Source of the DNA: Pelomicrobium methylotrophicum
GTDB taxonomy: Bacteria > Pseudomonadota > Gammaproteobacteria > Burkholderiales > UBA6910
Direction: 5' to 3'
DNA: 64,000 nucleotides
NCBI RefSeq assembly: GCF_008014345.1
Contig: NZ_VPFL01000008.1
Span: forward strand, 1-64,000
The notes below the pieces were generated by a model. The model had not been told where the DNA came from. It saw only the letters and a list, made by a program, of their open reading frames with translations, and did not search any database. The position numbers were made by a program, and so were the translations under genes. Below are positions 47,531-57,789 of this stretch, piece after piece; position 1 is the first letter of the stretch; each line of letters starts with the position of its first letter.

Positions 47531-47672
47531 GTCAACCTCCTATCAAGTTACGTACACAAGGTACAACACTTGGCACTCGCGTGCCCCCTACCACCGGACG
47601 CAAGCGCAGCCGGTGGCCGCCCACCGGCTCGCCGCGGCCTGCAGTAGCCCCTTAGCGCTCATGAGATGAGCT

Positions 47673-47942
47673 CTAATGCACAGCCAGCTTCGCCTTGTTG
47701 ATGAGATCGTAGTACAGCACATCGGCGTCGAGCTCAATGCCACTTTCCCAAGATAGCATATTACCGTGAGGATCGATGCTGACCTCTTGGAAGGCGTCTT
47801 CGTCGAGCCACGCCCGGAACTTGCCTTTGCCCACCAGCGGGCCCAGATGGACGCGCCCCTCCACACCATTCTCGAAGCGTAGCCACAAGACGTAATTGGC
47901 CTCGGCACGCACCTCGGCCACCTGGCAGAGCAGCGGGTCCAC
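47673..47942 (-). CDS. DUF2442-type small protein
   Basis: The 89-residue protein looks like the DUF2442/NE0471-type N-terminal domain family: VAEVRAEANYVLWLRFENGVEG, then HLGPLVGKGKFRAWLDEDAFQEVSIDPHGNMLSWESGIELDADVLYY. Some members are toxin-antitoxin associated; others stand alone, and the function is unknown. The GTG start lies four bases after the nrdB stop, so it is probably on the nrdAB transcript. Confidence 0.82.
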   Translation of the reverse strand: MDPLLCQVAEVRAEANYVLWLRFENGVEGRVHLGPLVGKGKFRAWLDEDAFQEVSIDPHGNMLSWESGIELDADVLYYDLINKAKLAVH

Positions 47943-47946
47943 GGCG

Positions 47947-49098
47947 CTAGTCCCAGCTCAGGGTGCCACCCACCTGGTACTCGATCACTCGGGTCTCGAA
48001 AAAATTTCTCTCTTTCTTGAGGTCGATCATCTCGCTCATCCAGGGGAAAGGGTTGATGGCTCCGGGATAAAGGGGATCCAGGCCGATCTGCTGGCAACGC
48101 CGGTTGGCGATGAACCGAAGGTACTCCTTGAACATGGCCGCGTTCAGTCCCAGCACCCCTCGCGGCATGGTGTCCTCGGCGTAGCGGTACTCCAGCTCCA
48201 CCCCGCGGCGGATCAGCCCGGCGATCTCCCGCCGGAACTCCGGTGTCCACAGATGGGGGTTCTCCAGCTTGATCTGGTTGATGAGGTCGATGCCAAAGTT
48301 GCAGTGCATCGACTCATCGCGAAGGATGTACTGATACTGCTCGGCGGCGCCGGTCATCTTGTTCTGCCGCCCCAGGGCCAGGATCTGAACAAAACCGACA
48401 TAGAAGAAGAGCCCCTCCATGATGCATGCGAAGACGATGAGGCTCTTCAGGAGCTGCTGATCGGCCTCGGGCGTGCCCGTCCTGAAGGCCGGGTTGGTCA
48501 AGGTATCGATGAAGGGAATCAGGAACTCGTCCTTGTCCCGGATGCAGGGGATCTCGTGGTAAGCATTGAAAATCTCACCCTCATCCAACCCCAGGGACTC
48601 CACGATGTACTGGTACGCATGGGTGTGGATCGCTTCCTCGAAGGCCTGCCGGAGCAGATACTGACGGCACTCGGGGGCCGTGATGTGGCGATAGGTACCC
48701 AGCACGATGTTGTTGGCCGCCAGCGAGTCAGCAGTCACGAAGAAGCCGAGGTTGCGCTTGACAATGAGCCGCTCGTCGGGGGAGAGGCCTTCGGGGTCCT
48801 TCCACAAGGCGATGTCCCGGTTCATGTTGATTTCCTGGGGCATCCAGTGGTTGGCGCAAGCCGCCAAGTATTTCTCCCAGGCCCATTTGTACTTGAACGG
48901 CACCAACTGGTTGACGTCGGTCTGGCCATTGATGATGCGCTTGTCCTCGACCCGGATGCGCCGGTAGGCGGGTGCGTCCTCCAGCGCCGCGGGGGCCGCT
49001 TTTGCGATGCCCCCCCCTCTGGGTATCAAGCCGGCGGCCCCCGGGACCTGCATGTCCCAGGCCGGCCGGCTCGCGATGTCGTCTTCAAAGCTCAGCAT
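47947..49098 (-). CDS. nrdB: Ribonucleotide reductase class Ia, beta subunit
   Basis: The 383-residue R2 subunit holds the diiron-tyrosyl radical. The ligand/radical segment is [13 protein letters not shown], matching E-x-x-H-x-x-x-Y of Escherichia coli NrdB (E115, H118, Y122). The second ligand set is in [12 protein letters not shown] and DESMHCNFG. The first ~40 residues are a variable, Pro/Gly-rich extension. GGAGGTTAA precedes the ATG. nrdA lies 71 bases upstream on the same strand. Confidence 0.96.
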   Translation of the reverse strand: MLSFEDDIASRPAWDMQVPGAAGLIPRGGGIAKAAPAALEDAPAYRRIRVEDKRIINGQTDVNQLVPFKYKWAWEKYLAACANHWMPQEINMNRDIALWKDPEGLSPDERLIVKRNLGFFVTADSLAANNIVLGTYRHITAPECRQYLLRQAFEEAIHTHAYQYIVESLGLDEGEIFNAYHEIPCIRDKDEFLIPFIDTLTNPAFRTGTPEADQQLLKSLIVFACIMEGLFFYVGFVQILALGRQNKMTGAAEQYQYILRDESMHCNFGIDLINQIKLENPHLWTPEFRREIAGLIRRGVELEYRYAEDTMPRGVLGLNAAMFKEYLRFIANRRCQQIGLDPLYPGAINPFPWMSEMIDLKKERNFFETRVIEYQVGGTLSWD

Positions 49099-49169
49099 TT
49101 AACCTCCGTGTCTTTTCAAGCTGTCAGCCCTCAGCCTGTTTGCATGATCCGACGCTCGCGCCGGTGCTG

Positions 49170-52022
49170 CTATTGGCAGGCCTCGCAGTCTGGATTCTCA
49201 ATCGAGCAGAACTTGGGCTCCGCATCGCTGCGTAAAGCCCCGTCCGCCGGCACCGCGTTGAGGTGGCCGGCGCGCACCGTGGACTTCTCGGCGCTCGTCG
49301 CCCCCAGCGTCCTCAGGTAGTAAGTGGTCTTGAGCCCCCGGACCCACGCCAGCTTATAGATCTCGTCCAGCTTCTTGCCCGAGGCGCCAGCCATATAGAG
49401 GTTCAGCGACTGGGCCTGGTCGATCCACTTCTGGCGCCGCGCCGCCGCCTCGATGAGCCACTTGGGGTCGATCTCGAAAGCGGTGGCGTACAGCCTGCGA
49501 ATCTCGGGCGGGATCCGATCGATCTTGGCGAGGCTTCCGTCGAAGTACTTGAGATCGGCGATCATCACTTCGTCCCACATTCCGAGCCGCTTGAGATCGT
49601 TGACCAGGTACTGGTTGGCCACGGTGAACTCGCCGGACAGGTTCGACTTTACGTACAGGTTCTGGTAAGTGGGTTCGATAGAAGCCGACACGCCGACGAT
49701 GTTGGCGATGGTGGCCGTCGGCGCGATGGCGATGCAGTTGGAGTTGCGCATGCCGTACCTGCGAATCCGCTCCCGCAGCGCCTCCCAATCCAGGGTGGCG
49801 GAGCGGTCGACCTCCAGGTAGCCACCGCGCTCCTGCGCCAGCAGCTCCAGGGAGTCCTGGGGCAGGATGCCCTGGTCCCAAAGGCTTCCCTTGAAGGTGG
49901 AGTATCGACCCCGCTCTTCCGCCAGCTCGGTGGAGGCCCAGTAAGCGTAGTAGGCCACCATCTCCATGGAGCGGTCGGCGAATTCCACCGCCTCTTCCGA
50001 CGCGTAGGGGATGCGCAACATGTGCAGGCAGTCCTGGAACCCCATGATGCCGAGCCCCACCGGGCGGTGCCGGAGGTTGGAATTGCGCGCCTTGCTGACC
50101 GCGTAGTAATTGACATCGATCACGTTGTCCAGCATGCGCATGGCTGTGGTCACGGTCTTGCGCAGCTTTTCCGCGTCGAGCTTGCCGTCGACGAGGTGAG
50201 CCGCGAGGTTGACCGATCCCAGGTTGCACACCGCAATCTCGTTAGCCGAGGTGTTGAGGGTGATTTCGGTGCACAGGTTGGAGCTGTGCACCACCCCCAC
50301 GTGACGCTGGGGCGAGCGGATGTTGCACGGATCCTTGAACGTGATCCAGGGATGCCCGGTCTCGAACAGCATGGTGAGCATCTTGCGCCACAGTTGCACC
50401 GCGGGAACCTTCTTGTAGAGCTTGATCTCCCCGCGCGCCGCCTTCTCCTCATAGGCGGTGTAGGCTTCCTCGAACGCTTTTCCGTACTTGTCATGCAGGT
50501 CTGGTACTTCGTTGGGTGAGAACAGCGTCCAATCGCCCCCTTCCATCACCCGCTTCATGAAGAGATCGGGTACCCAGTTGGCCGTGTTCATGTCGTGGGT
50601 GCGGCGCCGGTCGTCGCCGGTGTTTTTCCTCAGCTCCAGGAACTCCTCGATGTCCAGGTGCCAGGTTTCGAGGTAGGAGCAGACCGCCCCTTTACGCTTT
50701 CCTCCCTGATTGACGGCGACGGCCGTGTCATTGACCACCTTGAGAAAGGGGATCACGCCCTGGCTCTTGCCGTTGGTGCCTTTGATATGGCTTCCCAGCG
50801 CCCGCACCGGGGTCCAGTCGTTGCCGAGCCCTCCGGCAAATTTCTGCAACAGCGCGTTTTCCTTGATCGCCTGGAAGATGCCATCCAGGTCGTCGGACAC
50901 GGTCGTGAGATAGCAGCTGGAGAGCTGGCTGTGGCGGGTGCCGGAATTGAAAAGCGTGGGCGTCGAGCTCATGAAATGGAAGCTCGACAGCACGTCGTAG
51001 AACTCGATGGCCCGAGCCTCCCGGTCGATCTCGTTAAGGGCCAAGCCCATGGCCACCCGCATGAAGAACGCCTGCGGCAACTCGATGCGACGGCCGTCCA
51101 CGTGCAGGAAATAACGGTCGTACAGAATCTGGAGTCCCAGGTAGCCGAACTTGAGGTCGCGGGAGGCGTCGAGGGCGGCCCCCAACCGCTTCAGGTCAAA
51201 CTGGGCCAGTCGCTCGTCCAGAAGCTCGGCCTGGATGCCGCGAGCGATGAACTCGGGAAAGTATTCGGCATAGCGGGTCGCCATCTCCGCCTGGGTCACC
51301 TCCTCCCCCAGCACCTCGTGCCGGATGGAGTGCAGGAGCAGCCGCGCGGTCACGTAGCTGTAGGCCGGGTCTTTCTCGATCAGCGAACGGGCGGCCAGCA
51401 CCGAGGACCTCCTCACTTCCTCCGCCGGCACACCGTCGTAGAGATCGCGCAGCGTGGCCTGCAGGATCAGCTCGGGCCGTACATCTTCGCCCAAGCCCTC
51501 GCAGGAGGCCTCGATCAGGCGCCTCAAGCGCTCCACGTCCAACGGCCGGCGCTCGCCCCCCTCCACCACGTGGAGCACCGGCGCCTCACCCGAGGCTTCC
51601 CGCGCCTGTTTCTGGCGCGCCCGTTCCCGCGCCCGCTCCTCGCGATAGAGCACGTAGGCCCGGGCCACCGCGTGCTCGCCGGCACGCATGAGAGCCAGCT
51701 CCACTTGGTCCTGAATGTCCTCAATGTGAAAGGTGCCGCCGTGCGGCTGGCGTCGCATGAGCGCGCTCACCACGCTATTGGTCAGCTGGGTCACCTGGTT
51801 GCGCACCCGCGCGGAAGCCGCGCCCTGGCCGCCGTTTACTGCGATGAACGCCTTGGTCATCGCGATGGCGATCTTGGCGGGCTCGAAACCCACCACTGCA
51901 CCATTGCGCCGGATCACCTTGTACTGGGCGTAGGGCGACTCCCGATCAGGCGGTGTGTCGGCGCCCGCATCCGGCGCCGTCGGTGCGTATGGAGCCGTCA
52001 CTCCCTCGCTAACAAGCTGCAT
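49170..52022 (-). CDS. nrdA: Ribonucleotide reductase class Ia, alpha subunit
   Basis: The 950-residue R1 subunit reduces ribonucleoside diphosphates to deoxy forms. An ATP cone occupies residues 33-130 (VIRRNGAVVGFEPAKIAIAM), and a second, weaker cone-like segment follows (about 150-245). The active site uses Cys in HSQLSSCYLTT, NLCTEITLN and VCNLGSVNLAAH. The C-terminal redox pair is in NPDCEACQ. I use the ATG at 52022, preceded by GAGGGAGAGTCAGG, rather than 52076. Two NrdR boxes lie upstream. Confidence 0.96.
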   Translation of the reverse strand: MQLVSEGVTAPYAPTAPDAGADTPPDRESPYAQYKVIRRNGAVVGFEPAKIAIAMTKAFIAVNGGQGAASARVRNQVTQLTNSVVSALMRRQPHGGTFHIEDIQDQVELALMRAGEHAVARAYVLYREERARERARQKQAREASGEAPVLHVVEGGERRPLDVERLRRLIEASCEGLGEDVRPELILQATLRDLYDGVPAEEVRRSSVLAARSLIEKDPAYSYVTARLLLHSIRHEVLGEEVTQAEMATRYAEYFPEFIARGIQAELLDERLAQFDLKRLGAALDASRDLKFGYLGLQILYDRYFLHVDGRRIELPQAFFMRVAMGLALNEIDREARAIEFYDVLSSFHFMSSTPTLFNSGTRHSQLSSCYLTTVSDDLDGIFQAIKENALLQKFAGGLGNDWTPVRALGSHIKGTNGKSQGVIPFLKVVNDTAVAVNQGGKRKGAVCSYLETWHLDIEEFLELRKNTGDDRRRTHDMNTANWVPDLFMKRVMEGGDWTLFSPNEVPDLHDKYGKAFEEAYTAYEEKAARGEIKLYKKVPAVQLWRKMLTMLFETGHPWITFKDPCNIRSPQRHVGVVHSSNLCTEITLNTSANEIAVCNLGSVNLAAHLVDGKLDAEKLRKTVTTAMRMLDNVIDVNYYAVSKARNSNLRHRPVGLGIMGFQDCLHMLRIPYASEEAVEFADRSMEMVAYYAYWASTELAEERGRYSTFKGSLWDQGILPQDSLELLAQERGGYLEVDRSATLDWEALRERIRRYGMRNSNCIAIAPTATIANIVGVSASIEPTYQNLYVKSNLSGEFTVANQYLVNDLKRLGMWDEVMIADLKYFDGSLAKIDRIPPEIRRLYATAFEIDPKWLIEAAARRQKWIDQAQSLNLYMAGASGKKLDEIYKLAWVRGLKTTYYLRTLGATSAEKSTVRAGHLNAVPADGALRSDAEPKFCSIENPDCEACQ

Positions 52023-52088
52023 CCTGACTCTCCCTCGATGCTTGGCGTCTTCAATCCTTGGTCGCCTTGTGTTCAAAACCCTATTCCA

Positions 52089-52120
52089 ACACTATATCTT
52101 GTAGCTACTATATCTTGTGT
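52089..52120 (-). promoter_or_regulatory. Two adjacent NrdR boxes
   Basis: ACACTATATCTTGTAG (52089-52104) and CTACTATATCTTGTGT (52105-52120) are two abutting 16-base near-palindromes sharing the core ACTATATCTTGT, close to the NrdR consensus acaCwATATwtwGtgt. They lie about 70 bases upstream of the nrdA start and include TATAGT, a possible -10 on the minus strand. They predict repression of nrdAB by NrdR when ATP or dATP is abundant. Confidence 0.85.
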
Positions 52121-52237
52121 TCATTGCATTGCCCTTCACCAATACTAGTAGACGAATCGGGTAAGCGCAACTCCTTTGTCGCGCGGCGAGGGATCCCCGG
52201 GGGAATTGGAAAGGGAGACGACGGCGCTGAGAGCGCG

Positions 52238-52819
52238 CTAGCCGCCGGCAAGCCGCGTGCAGCAGCCTCGAGCCGCAGTGTAGCGGGACCAGTCGAAGCA
52301 GGGGCCGGGATCGGTTTTGCGGCCCGGTGCGATGTCGCAGTGGCCGACGATATCTTCGATCGGGTACGTTGACCGCAAGGCACGGGTGAGGCGATCGAGC
52401 GCCCGGTACTGAGCGTCTTCGAAGGGAAGCCAGTCGCAGCCTTCCAGTTCTATCCCGATGGAGAAGTCGTTGCAGCGTCCCAAGCCCCGCCAACTGGACA
52501 CGCCGGCGTGCCAAGCGCGTTTTGAGCAAGGGACAAACTGGATCGCGCTCCCGTCGCGCCGCAGCAGGAAGTGGGCCGATACCTTAAGGCCAGCGAGGCC
52601 CCGGTAGTACGGATGCGCCCCGGGATCGAGGCGGTTGGTGAAGAGTTCGATGATGCCGGGCCCGCCGAACTCGCCGGGGGGAAGGCTGATGGCGTGAATC
52701 ACCAGGAGCCGGATGGCGGTCCCCGCCGGGCGCTCGTCGCAGTTGGGGGAAGCGATGTACGCTACCCCCTCGGCCAGCCCCGCCTCGTCGATTCTCAAGT
52801 TGCAGGCACCCCTGCTCAA
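52238..52819 (-). CDS. ampD: 1,6-anhydro-N-acetylmuramyl-L-alanine amidase AmpD
   Basis: The 193-residue cytoplasmic zinc amidase recycles peptidoglycan by splitting anhydro-muropeptides. Motifs are IRLLVIHAISLPPGEFGG with the first zinc His, VSAHFLLRRDGSAIQFVP, RAWHAGVSSWRG, FSIGIELEG and VGHCDIAPGRKTDPGPCFDW, with the remaining zinc ligands. All key residues are present. The start is uncertain: TTG at 52819 has no ribosome binding site, and a TTG at 52798 is an alternative. Loss of AmpD in other bacteria induces AmpC beta-lactamase; no ampC is in the window. Confidence 0.93.
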   Translation of the reverse strand: MSRGACNLRIDEAGLAEGVAYIASPNCDERPAGTAIRLLVIHAISLPPGEFGGPGIIELFTNRLDPGAHPYYRGLAGLKVSAHFLLRRDGSAIQFVPCSKRAWHAGVSSWRGLGRCNDFSIGIELEGCDWLPFEDAQYRALDRLTRALRSTYPIEDIVGHCDIAPGRKTDPGPCFDWSRYTAARGCCTRLAGG

Positions 52820-52879
52820 AAAACAGGGCGAAGCGGGGAATGAGGCGGAAAGGAGCCCATGCCCCGCTTGGCTCTTCCT

Positions 52880-54256
52880 TCAATGAATGCCCAGGCGCTC
52901 CATCCGGTAGCGCAGTGCCCGGAACGTGATGCCCAGGAGCTTGGCCGCTGCCGTGCGGTTGTAGCGGGTCTTTTCGAGCGCCTCCAGAATAGCCTCCTTC
53001 TCCACCCGGTCCAGGTACTCCTGCAGCGGCCATTTTCCCTCGAGGGTGGGTCTCGCATCGTCCACCTCGGCCGGGGGCGTCAGTTGGAGGTCGCCCACCT
53101 GGATGACCCCGCCGTCCGACAGGGCCACGGCGCGCTCCAGGATGTTCTCCAACTCGCGCACGTTCCCCGGAAAATCGTAGGCGGTGAGCGCCTGGACCGC
53201 TTCCGGCGACAGGCGGCACGCCGGGCCGCCGCGGGTCAGCCTGGCGAGGATCGCCTCGGCGATGAGCGGCACATCCTCCCGCCTGTCCCGTAGCGCCGGC
53301 ATCTTCAGCTCGATCACGTTGAGCCGGTAGTACAGGTCCTGGCGGAAGCGCCCCTCCTCCACGCAGCTCGCCAGGCGCTGGTGGGTGGCGCTGATGATGC
53401 GGACATCCACCGGCTCCTCCTGGGTGGAACCGACCTTGCGTACGCGCTTCTCCTGGATCGCTCGCAGGAGCTTGACCTGCATCGCCAGCGGCAGATCGGC
53501 CACTTCGTCCAGGAAGAGCGTGCCTCCGTTGGCGGCCTGGAAGAAGCCGTCCCGGTCGCTTTCGGCGCCGGTGAAAGCGCCCTTCCGATAGCCGAAGAAC
53601 TCGCTTTCCATGAGGTTTTCCGGAATCGCGCCGCAGTTGACGGGGACGAAGGGCTTGGAGCGCCGGGCGCTCGCTTCGTGGATGAGCCGGGCCGCCAGCT
53701 CCTTTCCGCTGCCCGACTCCCCGCTGATATAGACCGGCGCCTGGGTGCGGGCGAGCTTCTCGATCATCTCACGCACGTGGACAATGGCCGCCGACTGGCC
53801 GATCAGCCGCAGCCCCTCGGCCACCGCCTTGGCCGGCGATTCCTTGGGCAGGCTGAGGGCCGACTTCACGAGCGTACGCAGCTGTTCCAGGGAAACCGGC
53901 TTGGCCAGATAATCGAAGGCGCCGGCCTTGAGCGCGGCCACCGCGTTCTCGGTGCTGCCGTGGGCCGTGATCACGGCCACCGGAAGGTCAGCGCAGTGGG
54001 CGGCGATGTAGTCCACCAGCTCGAGCCCCGTGCCATCGGGCAGGCGCATGTCGGTGAGGCACAGATCGAAGCTTCCCCGCGCGAGCTTGTCTTTCGCTTC
54101 GGCGAGGCTCGCTGCCCGCTCCACGTCGATGCCCATGCGCAGCAGGGTGAGCTCGAGCAGCTCCAGGATGTCGGCCTCGTCATCCACGACCAGCACCTTG
54201 GGCGCCTGCCCCTCGCTAGCGCTGGATCGCGTCGCTCGCTCTTTGCGCTTTAACAT
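52880..54256 (-). CDS. pilR: Sigma-54 response regulator PilR
   Basis: The 458-residue NtrC-type regulator has an N-terminal receiver ([18 protein letters not shown], phosphoacceptor in [12 protein letters not shown]), an AAA+ domain with Walker A GESGSGKE and the sigma-54 contact loop KGAFTGAES, and a C-terminal Fis-type helix-turn-helix ([26 protein letters not shown]). In other bacteria PilR activates pilA transcription. The ATG at 54256 follows AGGAGGGATC and overlaps the end of pilS. No pilA lies in the window. Confidence 0.93.
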   Translation of the reverse strand: MLKRKERATRSSASEGQAPKVLVVDDEADILELLELTLLRMGIDVERAASLAEAKDKLARGSFDLCLTDMRLPDGTGLELVDYIAAHCADLPVAVITAHGSTENAVAALKAGAFDYLAKPVSLEQLRTLVKSALSLPKESPAKAVAEGLRLIGQSAAIVHVREMIEKLARTQAPVYISGESGSGKELAARLIHEASARRSKPFVPVNCGAIPENLMESEFFGYRKGAFTGAESDRDGFFQAANGGTLFLDEVADLPLAMQVKLLRAIQEKRVRKVGSTQEEPVDVRIISATHQRLASCVEEGRFRQDLYYRLNVIELKMPALRDRREDVPLIAEAILARLTRGGPACRLSPEAVQALTAYDFPGNVRELENILERAVALSDGGVIQVGDLQLTPPAEVDDARPTLEGKWPLQEYLDRVEKEAILEALEKTRYNRTAAAKLLGITFRALRYRMERLGIH

Positions 54257-55862
54257 GATCCCTCCTGCATACCACCCTGAAATGGGCACCACCGTCGCTG
54301 TCCAGGCAGTCCAGCGTTGCGCCCTTGGCGTCGCAGATTTCACGCGCGATGAAGAGCCCGAGCCCGGTACCCGTCGGCGCCGTGGTGAAGAACGGCTCGA
54401 AGAGCTGGGCGCGCAGCTTGGGGTCGATGCCCGGCCCGTCGTCGATCACGTCGAGGCACACCTGGTTCGGGGTGACTCCATTCACGACCCGCAGCCGTAT
54501 GCTTCCCGGCGCTTTGCGGCAGTACCGCCAGGCGTTGCTGCATAAATTCCACAATACCTGATTCAAATGTCCACGGTCAAAGCAGACGGTCCGGTCGGTG
54601 CCCACCTCCACCACGAACGTTTCCTGAGGCACCCGCTGCCCGTGGCAGAACTCTTCCACGAAGGTGCGCAGGAACGGCTCGGGCTTGAACACCTCGACGT
54701 TGGCCCGATCGCGGCGGTTGAGCTGCAGCACTTCCTTGACCATGCGCTCCAGCCGCTGGGTATTGTCGCGAACGATGCTGAGCAGCCGCCGCTGGGTGGG
54801 ATTGAGGCCGCGCTCTTCCAGCAGCAGCTCCGCCGCATGGCTGATCGCGGAGAGGGGGTTGCGGATCTCATGGGCGATGTTGGCGGTCAGCCGACCCAGG
54901 GCAGCCAGCTTGAGCTGCTGGGCCTGGGACTGAATTCGGCTCATGTCCTCGAGAAACAGCACCGCCCCCCCTTGCGCGCCGCCCTTGATCGGGACGAAGC
55001 GCGTGCGCACCAGACGATTGGTGGCAGACACTCGCAGCAAGTCGAAGCGGGTCTCCGGGTTCTCCTGCCATTGCCGGAACCGTTCCCCGAGTACCGGCAG
55101 GAGCTGGTTTACGCTCACAGGCGCCTCGGTGTGGGATTCGAGGCCCAGAAGGCGCTCGGCCTGGGAATTCCGCTGCAGGATCCTGCCGTTTTCGTCCAAT
55201 ACCAGCACGCCGTCATGCAAGTCCTGAATCACCAGCTGGTTGATCTGCGCCATGCTGGCCAGCCGCATCTCCTGCTGGCGGGCAAGCTCTTCGCTTTCCA
55301 CGACGCGCCTTGCGAGCGTGTGGGCGAGCCAGGCCGTGGCAAAGTAGCCGACACACAGCAGCCCGGTGGGGAAAAAATCGGCACTGGAGCGCTGATCAGC
55401 GACGACGCTGTAGGCGGTCTCCGCGAGCACCGCCATGCTCGCCAGGGACGCGAAGAACAGCGCCAGCCGGCCCCGACCGATCAGTCCGGCCGCCGCCAGC
55501 GTGGGCAGCAGGAGCAGTCCGAGGGCGCTTCGCATCCCCCCGCTCGCATGGATCATGAGGGTGATGAAGACGACGTCCGCCGCCACTTGGAACGCGAGCT
55601 GGACCGTGAAGCGCACCCAGCCCCCCTGGATCATGGCGACGAAAGCCGCCGCGCTCACCAGGTAGGCGACCGCAGCCCCCAGGTACAGCCGGCGGTCAAC
55701 AGAGGCCAGGACGAGGTTGTCCCCCAAGAGGAGAACGGCCCCCAGCAGCGCCGCGCCAACGGCGAGCCGATAGACATTGAAGTAGGTGAGGGACCGCCAG
55801 AAGGGGGGCGGATAGGCGGCCTGGGCCGCCGAAGACGGCCAACCAGCGCCGAAGCCCGGCAC
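54216..55862 (-). CDS. pilS: Sensor histidine kinase PilS
   Basis: The 548-residue inner-membrane kinase has six membrane helices (about residues 25-190), a PAS domain (LVIQDLHDGVLVLDENGRILQRNSQAERLLG), the phosphoacceptor box NIAHEIRNPLSAISHAAELL and an ATP-binding domain with VIDDGPGIDP and GTGLGLFIARE. I place the start at the GTG 55862, just after the stop of the upstream small gene; the longer frame to 55958 would overlap it entirely. It is paired with pilR downstream. Confidence 0.92.
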   Translation of the reverse strand: MPGFGAGWPSSAAQAAYPPPFWRSLTYFNVYRLAVGAALLGAVLLLGDNLVLASVDRRLYLGAAVAYLVSAAAFVAMIQGGWVRFTVQLAFQVAADVVFITLMIHASGGMRSALGLLLLPTLAAAGLIGRGRLALFFASLASMAVLAETAYSVVADQRSSADFFPTGLLCVGYFATAWLAHTLARRVVESEELARQQEMRLASMAQINQLVIQDLHDGVLVLDENGRILQRNSQAERLLGLESHTEAPVSVNQLLPVLGERFRQWQENPETRFDLLRVSATNRLVRTRFVPIKGGAQGGAVLFLEDMSRIQSQAQQLKLAALGRLTANIAHEIRNPLSAISHAAELLLEERGLNPTQRRLLSIVRDNTQRLERMVKEVLQLNRRDRANVEVFKPEPFLRTFVEEFCHGQRVPQETFVVEVGTDRTVCFDRGHLNQVLWNLCSNAWRYCRKAPGSIRLRVVNGVTPNQVCLDVIDDGPGIDPKLRAQLFEPFFTTAPTGTGLGLFIAREICDAKGATLDCLDSDGGAHFRVVCRRDHVKAQRASDAIQR

Positions 55863-55866
55863 CGAG

Positions 55867-56094
55867 TCAGCCCTGCCGGTAGAGGCGTCGGTGTTCCTCG
55901 CTGCAGAAGTGGCGCTCACCGCTGGCCAGGCTTTCACTGCGTGGAACGTGGACCCCACAATGGGCGCACCGCACCATGTCTTCCACGGCCGGCGTCGGGC
56001 GGGAGGGCGAGGCGCGGTCCAGGTGCTTGCGGTAGACCTTCAGGACCCAGAAAACGATGACGACGACGAGTGCCACCAGGAGCCACTTGCCCAC
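55867..56094 (-). CDS. Small membrane protein with zinc-ribbon-like tail (PP0621 family)
   Basis: The 75-residue protein has one N-terminal membrane helix (MGKWLLVALVVVIVFWVLKVY), a short linker, and a C-terminal metal-binding motif with C-A-H-C-G-x-H and HFCSEEHRRLY, as in the PP0621 family found beside pilS in many Proteobacteria. The function is unknown. It is probably cotranscribed with pilS, whose GTG start lies within five bases of its stop. Confidence 0.82.
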   Translation of the reverse strand: MGKWLLVALVVVIVFWVLKVYRKHLDRASPSRPTPAVEDMVRCAHCGVHVPRSESLASGERHFCSEEHRRLYRQG

Positions 56095-56171
56095 TCGTCA
56101 CCTCCCAAACATGGCTCGTGTTGCCCGCGCGGCCGCCGGAAACGCGAGACACCGGGCAACGCGAGAAGGAA

Positions 56172-56249
<78 letters not shown>

Positions 56250-56309
56250 TTTCAGCTGTCGGCAGCCAGATTCCCTCCAGCGCGCGGTTTCGCCGCGCGC
56301 CCGTGGCCG

Positions 56310-57278
56310 CTAGTACGTCCGCGTGACCGCGAAATCGGCTAATTGTAGCAAACATTCCTTGTGGCGCGTGGGGGGAAGGGCCTCCAGCATGGCCATTGCC
56401 GCCCGCGATTCCGCGGCGGCCTGCTGGCGCGTGTACTCCAGGGCCCCCGTTTCCCGGATCGTGCGCAGAACCGACGGGAACTCTTCGGTGCCCCCCCGCT
56501 GGATGGCGGCGCGGATCAACGCCGCCTGCTCGGGAGAGCCGGCGCGCATCGCGTAGATCAACGGTAGCGTAGGTTTGCCCTCGGCCAGATCGTCCCCCAG
56601 GTTCTTGCCGGTCTGCTGCAGATCGCCCGAGTAGTCGAGCACATCGTCGATCAACTGGAAGGCGGTGCCAAGGTGCATGCCGTAGGCAGCCAGGGAGTGC
56701 TCCACCTGCGGCTCCGCTCCGCCGAGAATGGCCCCCAGCCGGCTGGCAGCCTCGAACAGTTTGGCGGTTTTGTAACGGATCACCCGCAGATAGCGCTCTT
56801 CATCGATGTCGGCGTCGTGGCAGTTCATGAGCTGCAGCACCTCGCCTTCGGCGATGGTGTTGGTCGCATCCGCCAGCACCCGCATGACCGGCATGCTGTC
56901 CACGCTCACCATCATCTGGAAGGCGCGGGAATACAAAAAATCGCCTACCAATACGCTGGCGGCGTTGCCAAAGAGCGCATTGGCCGTCGCCCGGCCCCGG
57001 CGCAGGGCAGACTCATCCACTACGTCGTCGTGCAGCAGCGTAGCGGTATGGATGAATTCCACCACCGCGGCGAGCTCGTGATGATCGGTGCCAGAGTACC
57101 CGCACGCCCCCGCCGACAGGATGAGAATGAGGGGCCGCAACCGCTTACCCCCGCTGTGGACGATATACTCGCTCACCTGCCGGATCAGGGCCACCTCGGA
57201 ATGCAGGCGCCGGCGGATGGCCTGGTCGACGGCCTCCAGGTCGTCCTTGACGAAATCGCGAATGGCTTCGAGGGGCAT
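56310..57278 (-). CDS. ispB: Polyprenyl (octaprenyl) diphosphate synthase
   Basis: The 322-residue trans-prenyltransferase makes the long side chain of ubiquinone. Motifs are [14 protein letters not shown] (residues 42-55), the first Asp-rich motif [10 protein letters not shown], and the second [13 protein letters not shown] with [21 protein letters not shown]. The residues before the first DDxxD are small (Thr-Ala-Thr-Leu-Leu), typical of long-chain synthases rather than IspA. It is divergent from rplU, the standard arrangement. Confidence 0.95.
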   Translation of the reverse strand: MPLEAIRDFVKDDLEAVDQAIRRRLHSEVALIRQVSEYIVHSGGKRLRPLILILSAGACGYSGTDHHELAAVVEFIHTATLLHDDVVDESALRRGRATANALFGNAASVLVGDFLYSRAFQMMVSVDSMPVMRVLADATNTIAEGEVLQLMNCHDADIDEERYLRVIRYKTAKLFEAASRLGAILGGAEPQVEHSLAAYGMHLGTAFQLIDDVLDYSGDLQQTGKNLGDDLAEGKPTLPLIYAMRAGSPEQAALIRAAIQRGGTEEFPSVLRTIRETGALEYTRQQAAAESRAAMAMLEALPPTRHKECLLQLADFAVTRTY

Positions 57279-57389
57279 GCCGGCGGTGTCGAGGGCCGCA
57301 GGGAAAAGGGGCTAATGGTAGGAACGCGACTCGTCCAGTGTCAAGGCACGAAGCGCCCGCATACCCAAGCCAGGACGGCCCCTTCTCCT

Positions 57390-57418
57390 TTGACCCGACG
57401 GTCCTTTCCGGATATACT
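57390..57418 (+). promoter_or_regulatory. Sigma-70 promoter of rplU-rpmA
   Basis: TTGACC (57390-57395) and TATACT (57413-57418) with a 17-base spacer, about 38 bases upstream of the rplU ATG. Confidence 0.8.
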
Positions 57419-57455
57419 TGAGTGTTTTAGAAAAAACCGGCTTTCGGAGATATCC

Positions 57456-57770
57456 ATGTACGCAGTGATCAAGACCGGGGGCAAGCAATACCGGGTCTCG
57501 GCGGGGGACAAGCTTCTCGTCGAAAAGCTGCCCGCCGAGGTGGGGAGCCAAGTGGTGCTGGATCAAGTCCTCATGGTCGCCGACGCAGACCAAGTCAGGA
57601 CCGGCACCCCTCTCCTGGCGGGGGTGACGGTGAAAGCCACCGTGCTCGGCCACCCGAAAGGGGAAAAAATCAAGATTTTCAAACTGCGTCGACGCAAGCA
57701 CTATCGCAAGACGCTGGGTCACCGGCAAACCTACACCGAGATCCGGGTCGACGGCATCGAAAGCGCGTAG
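57456..57770 (+). CDS. rplU: 50S ribosomal protein L21
   Basis: The 104-residue ribosomal protein L21 starts [20 protein letters not shown] and ends [23 protein letters not shown]-like, all canonical. It binds 23S rRNA with L20. The ATG at 57456 follows CGGAGATATCC. It is followed by rpmA after 19 bases. Confidence 0.97.
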   Translation: MYAVIKTGGKQYRVSAGDKLLVEKLPAEVGSQVVLDQVLMVADADQVRTGTPLLAGVTVKATVLGHPKGEKIKIFKLRRRKHYRKTLGHRQTYTEIRVDGIESA

Positions 57771-57789
57771 CCAGGCAGGAGTTCGCAAC

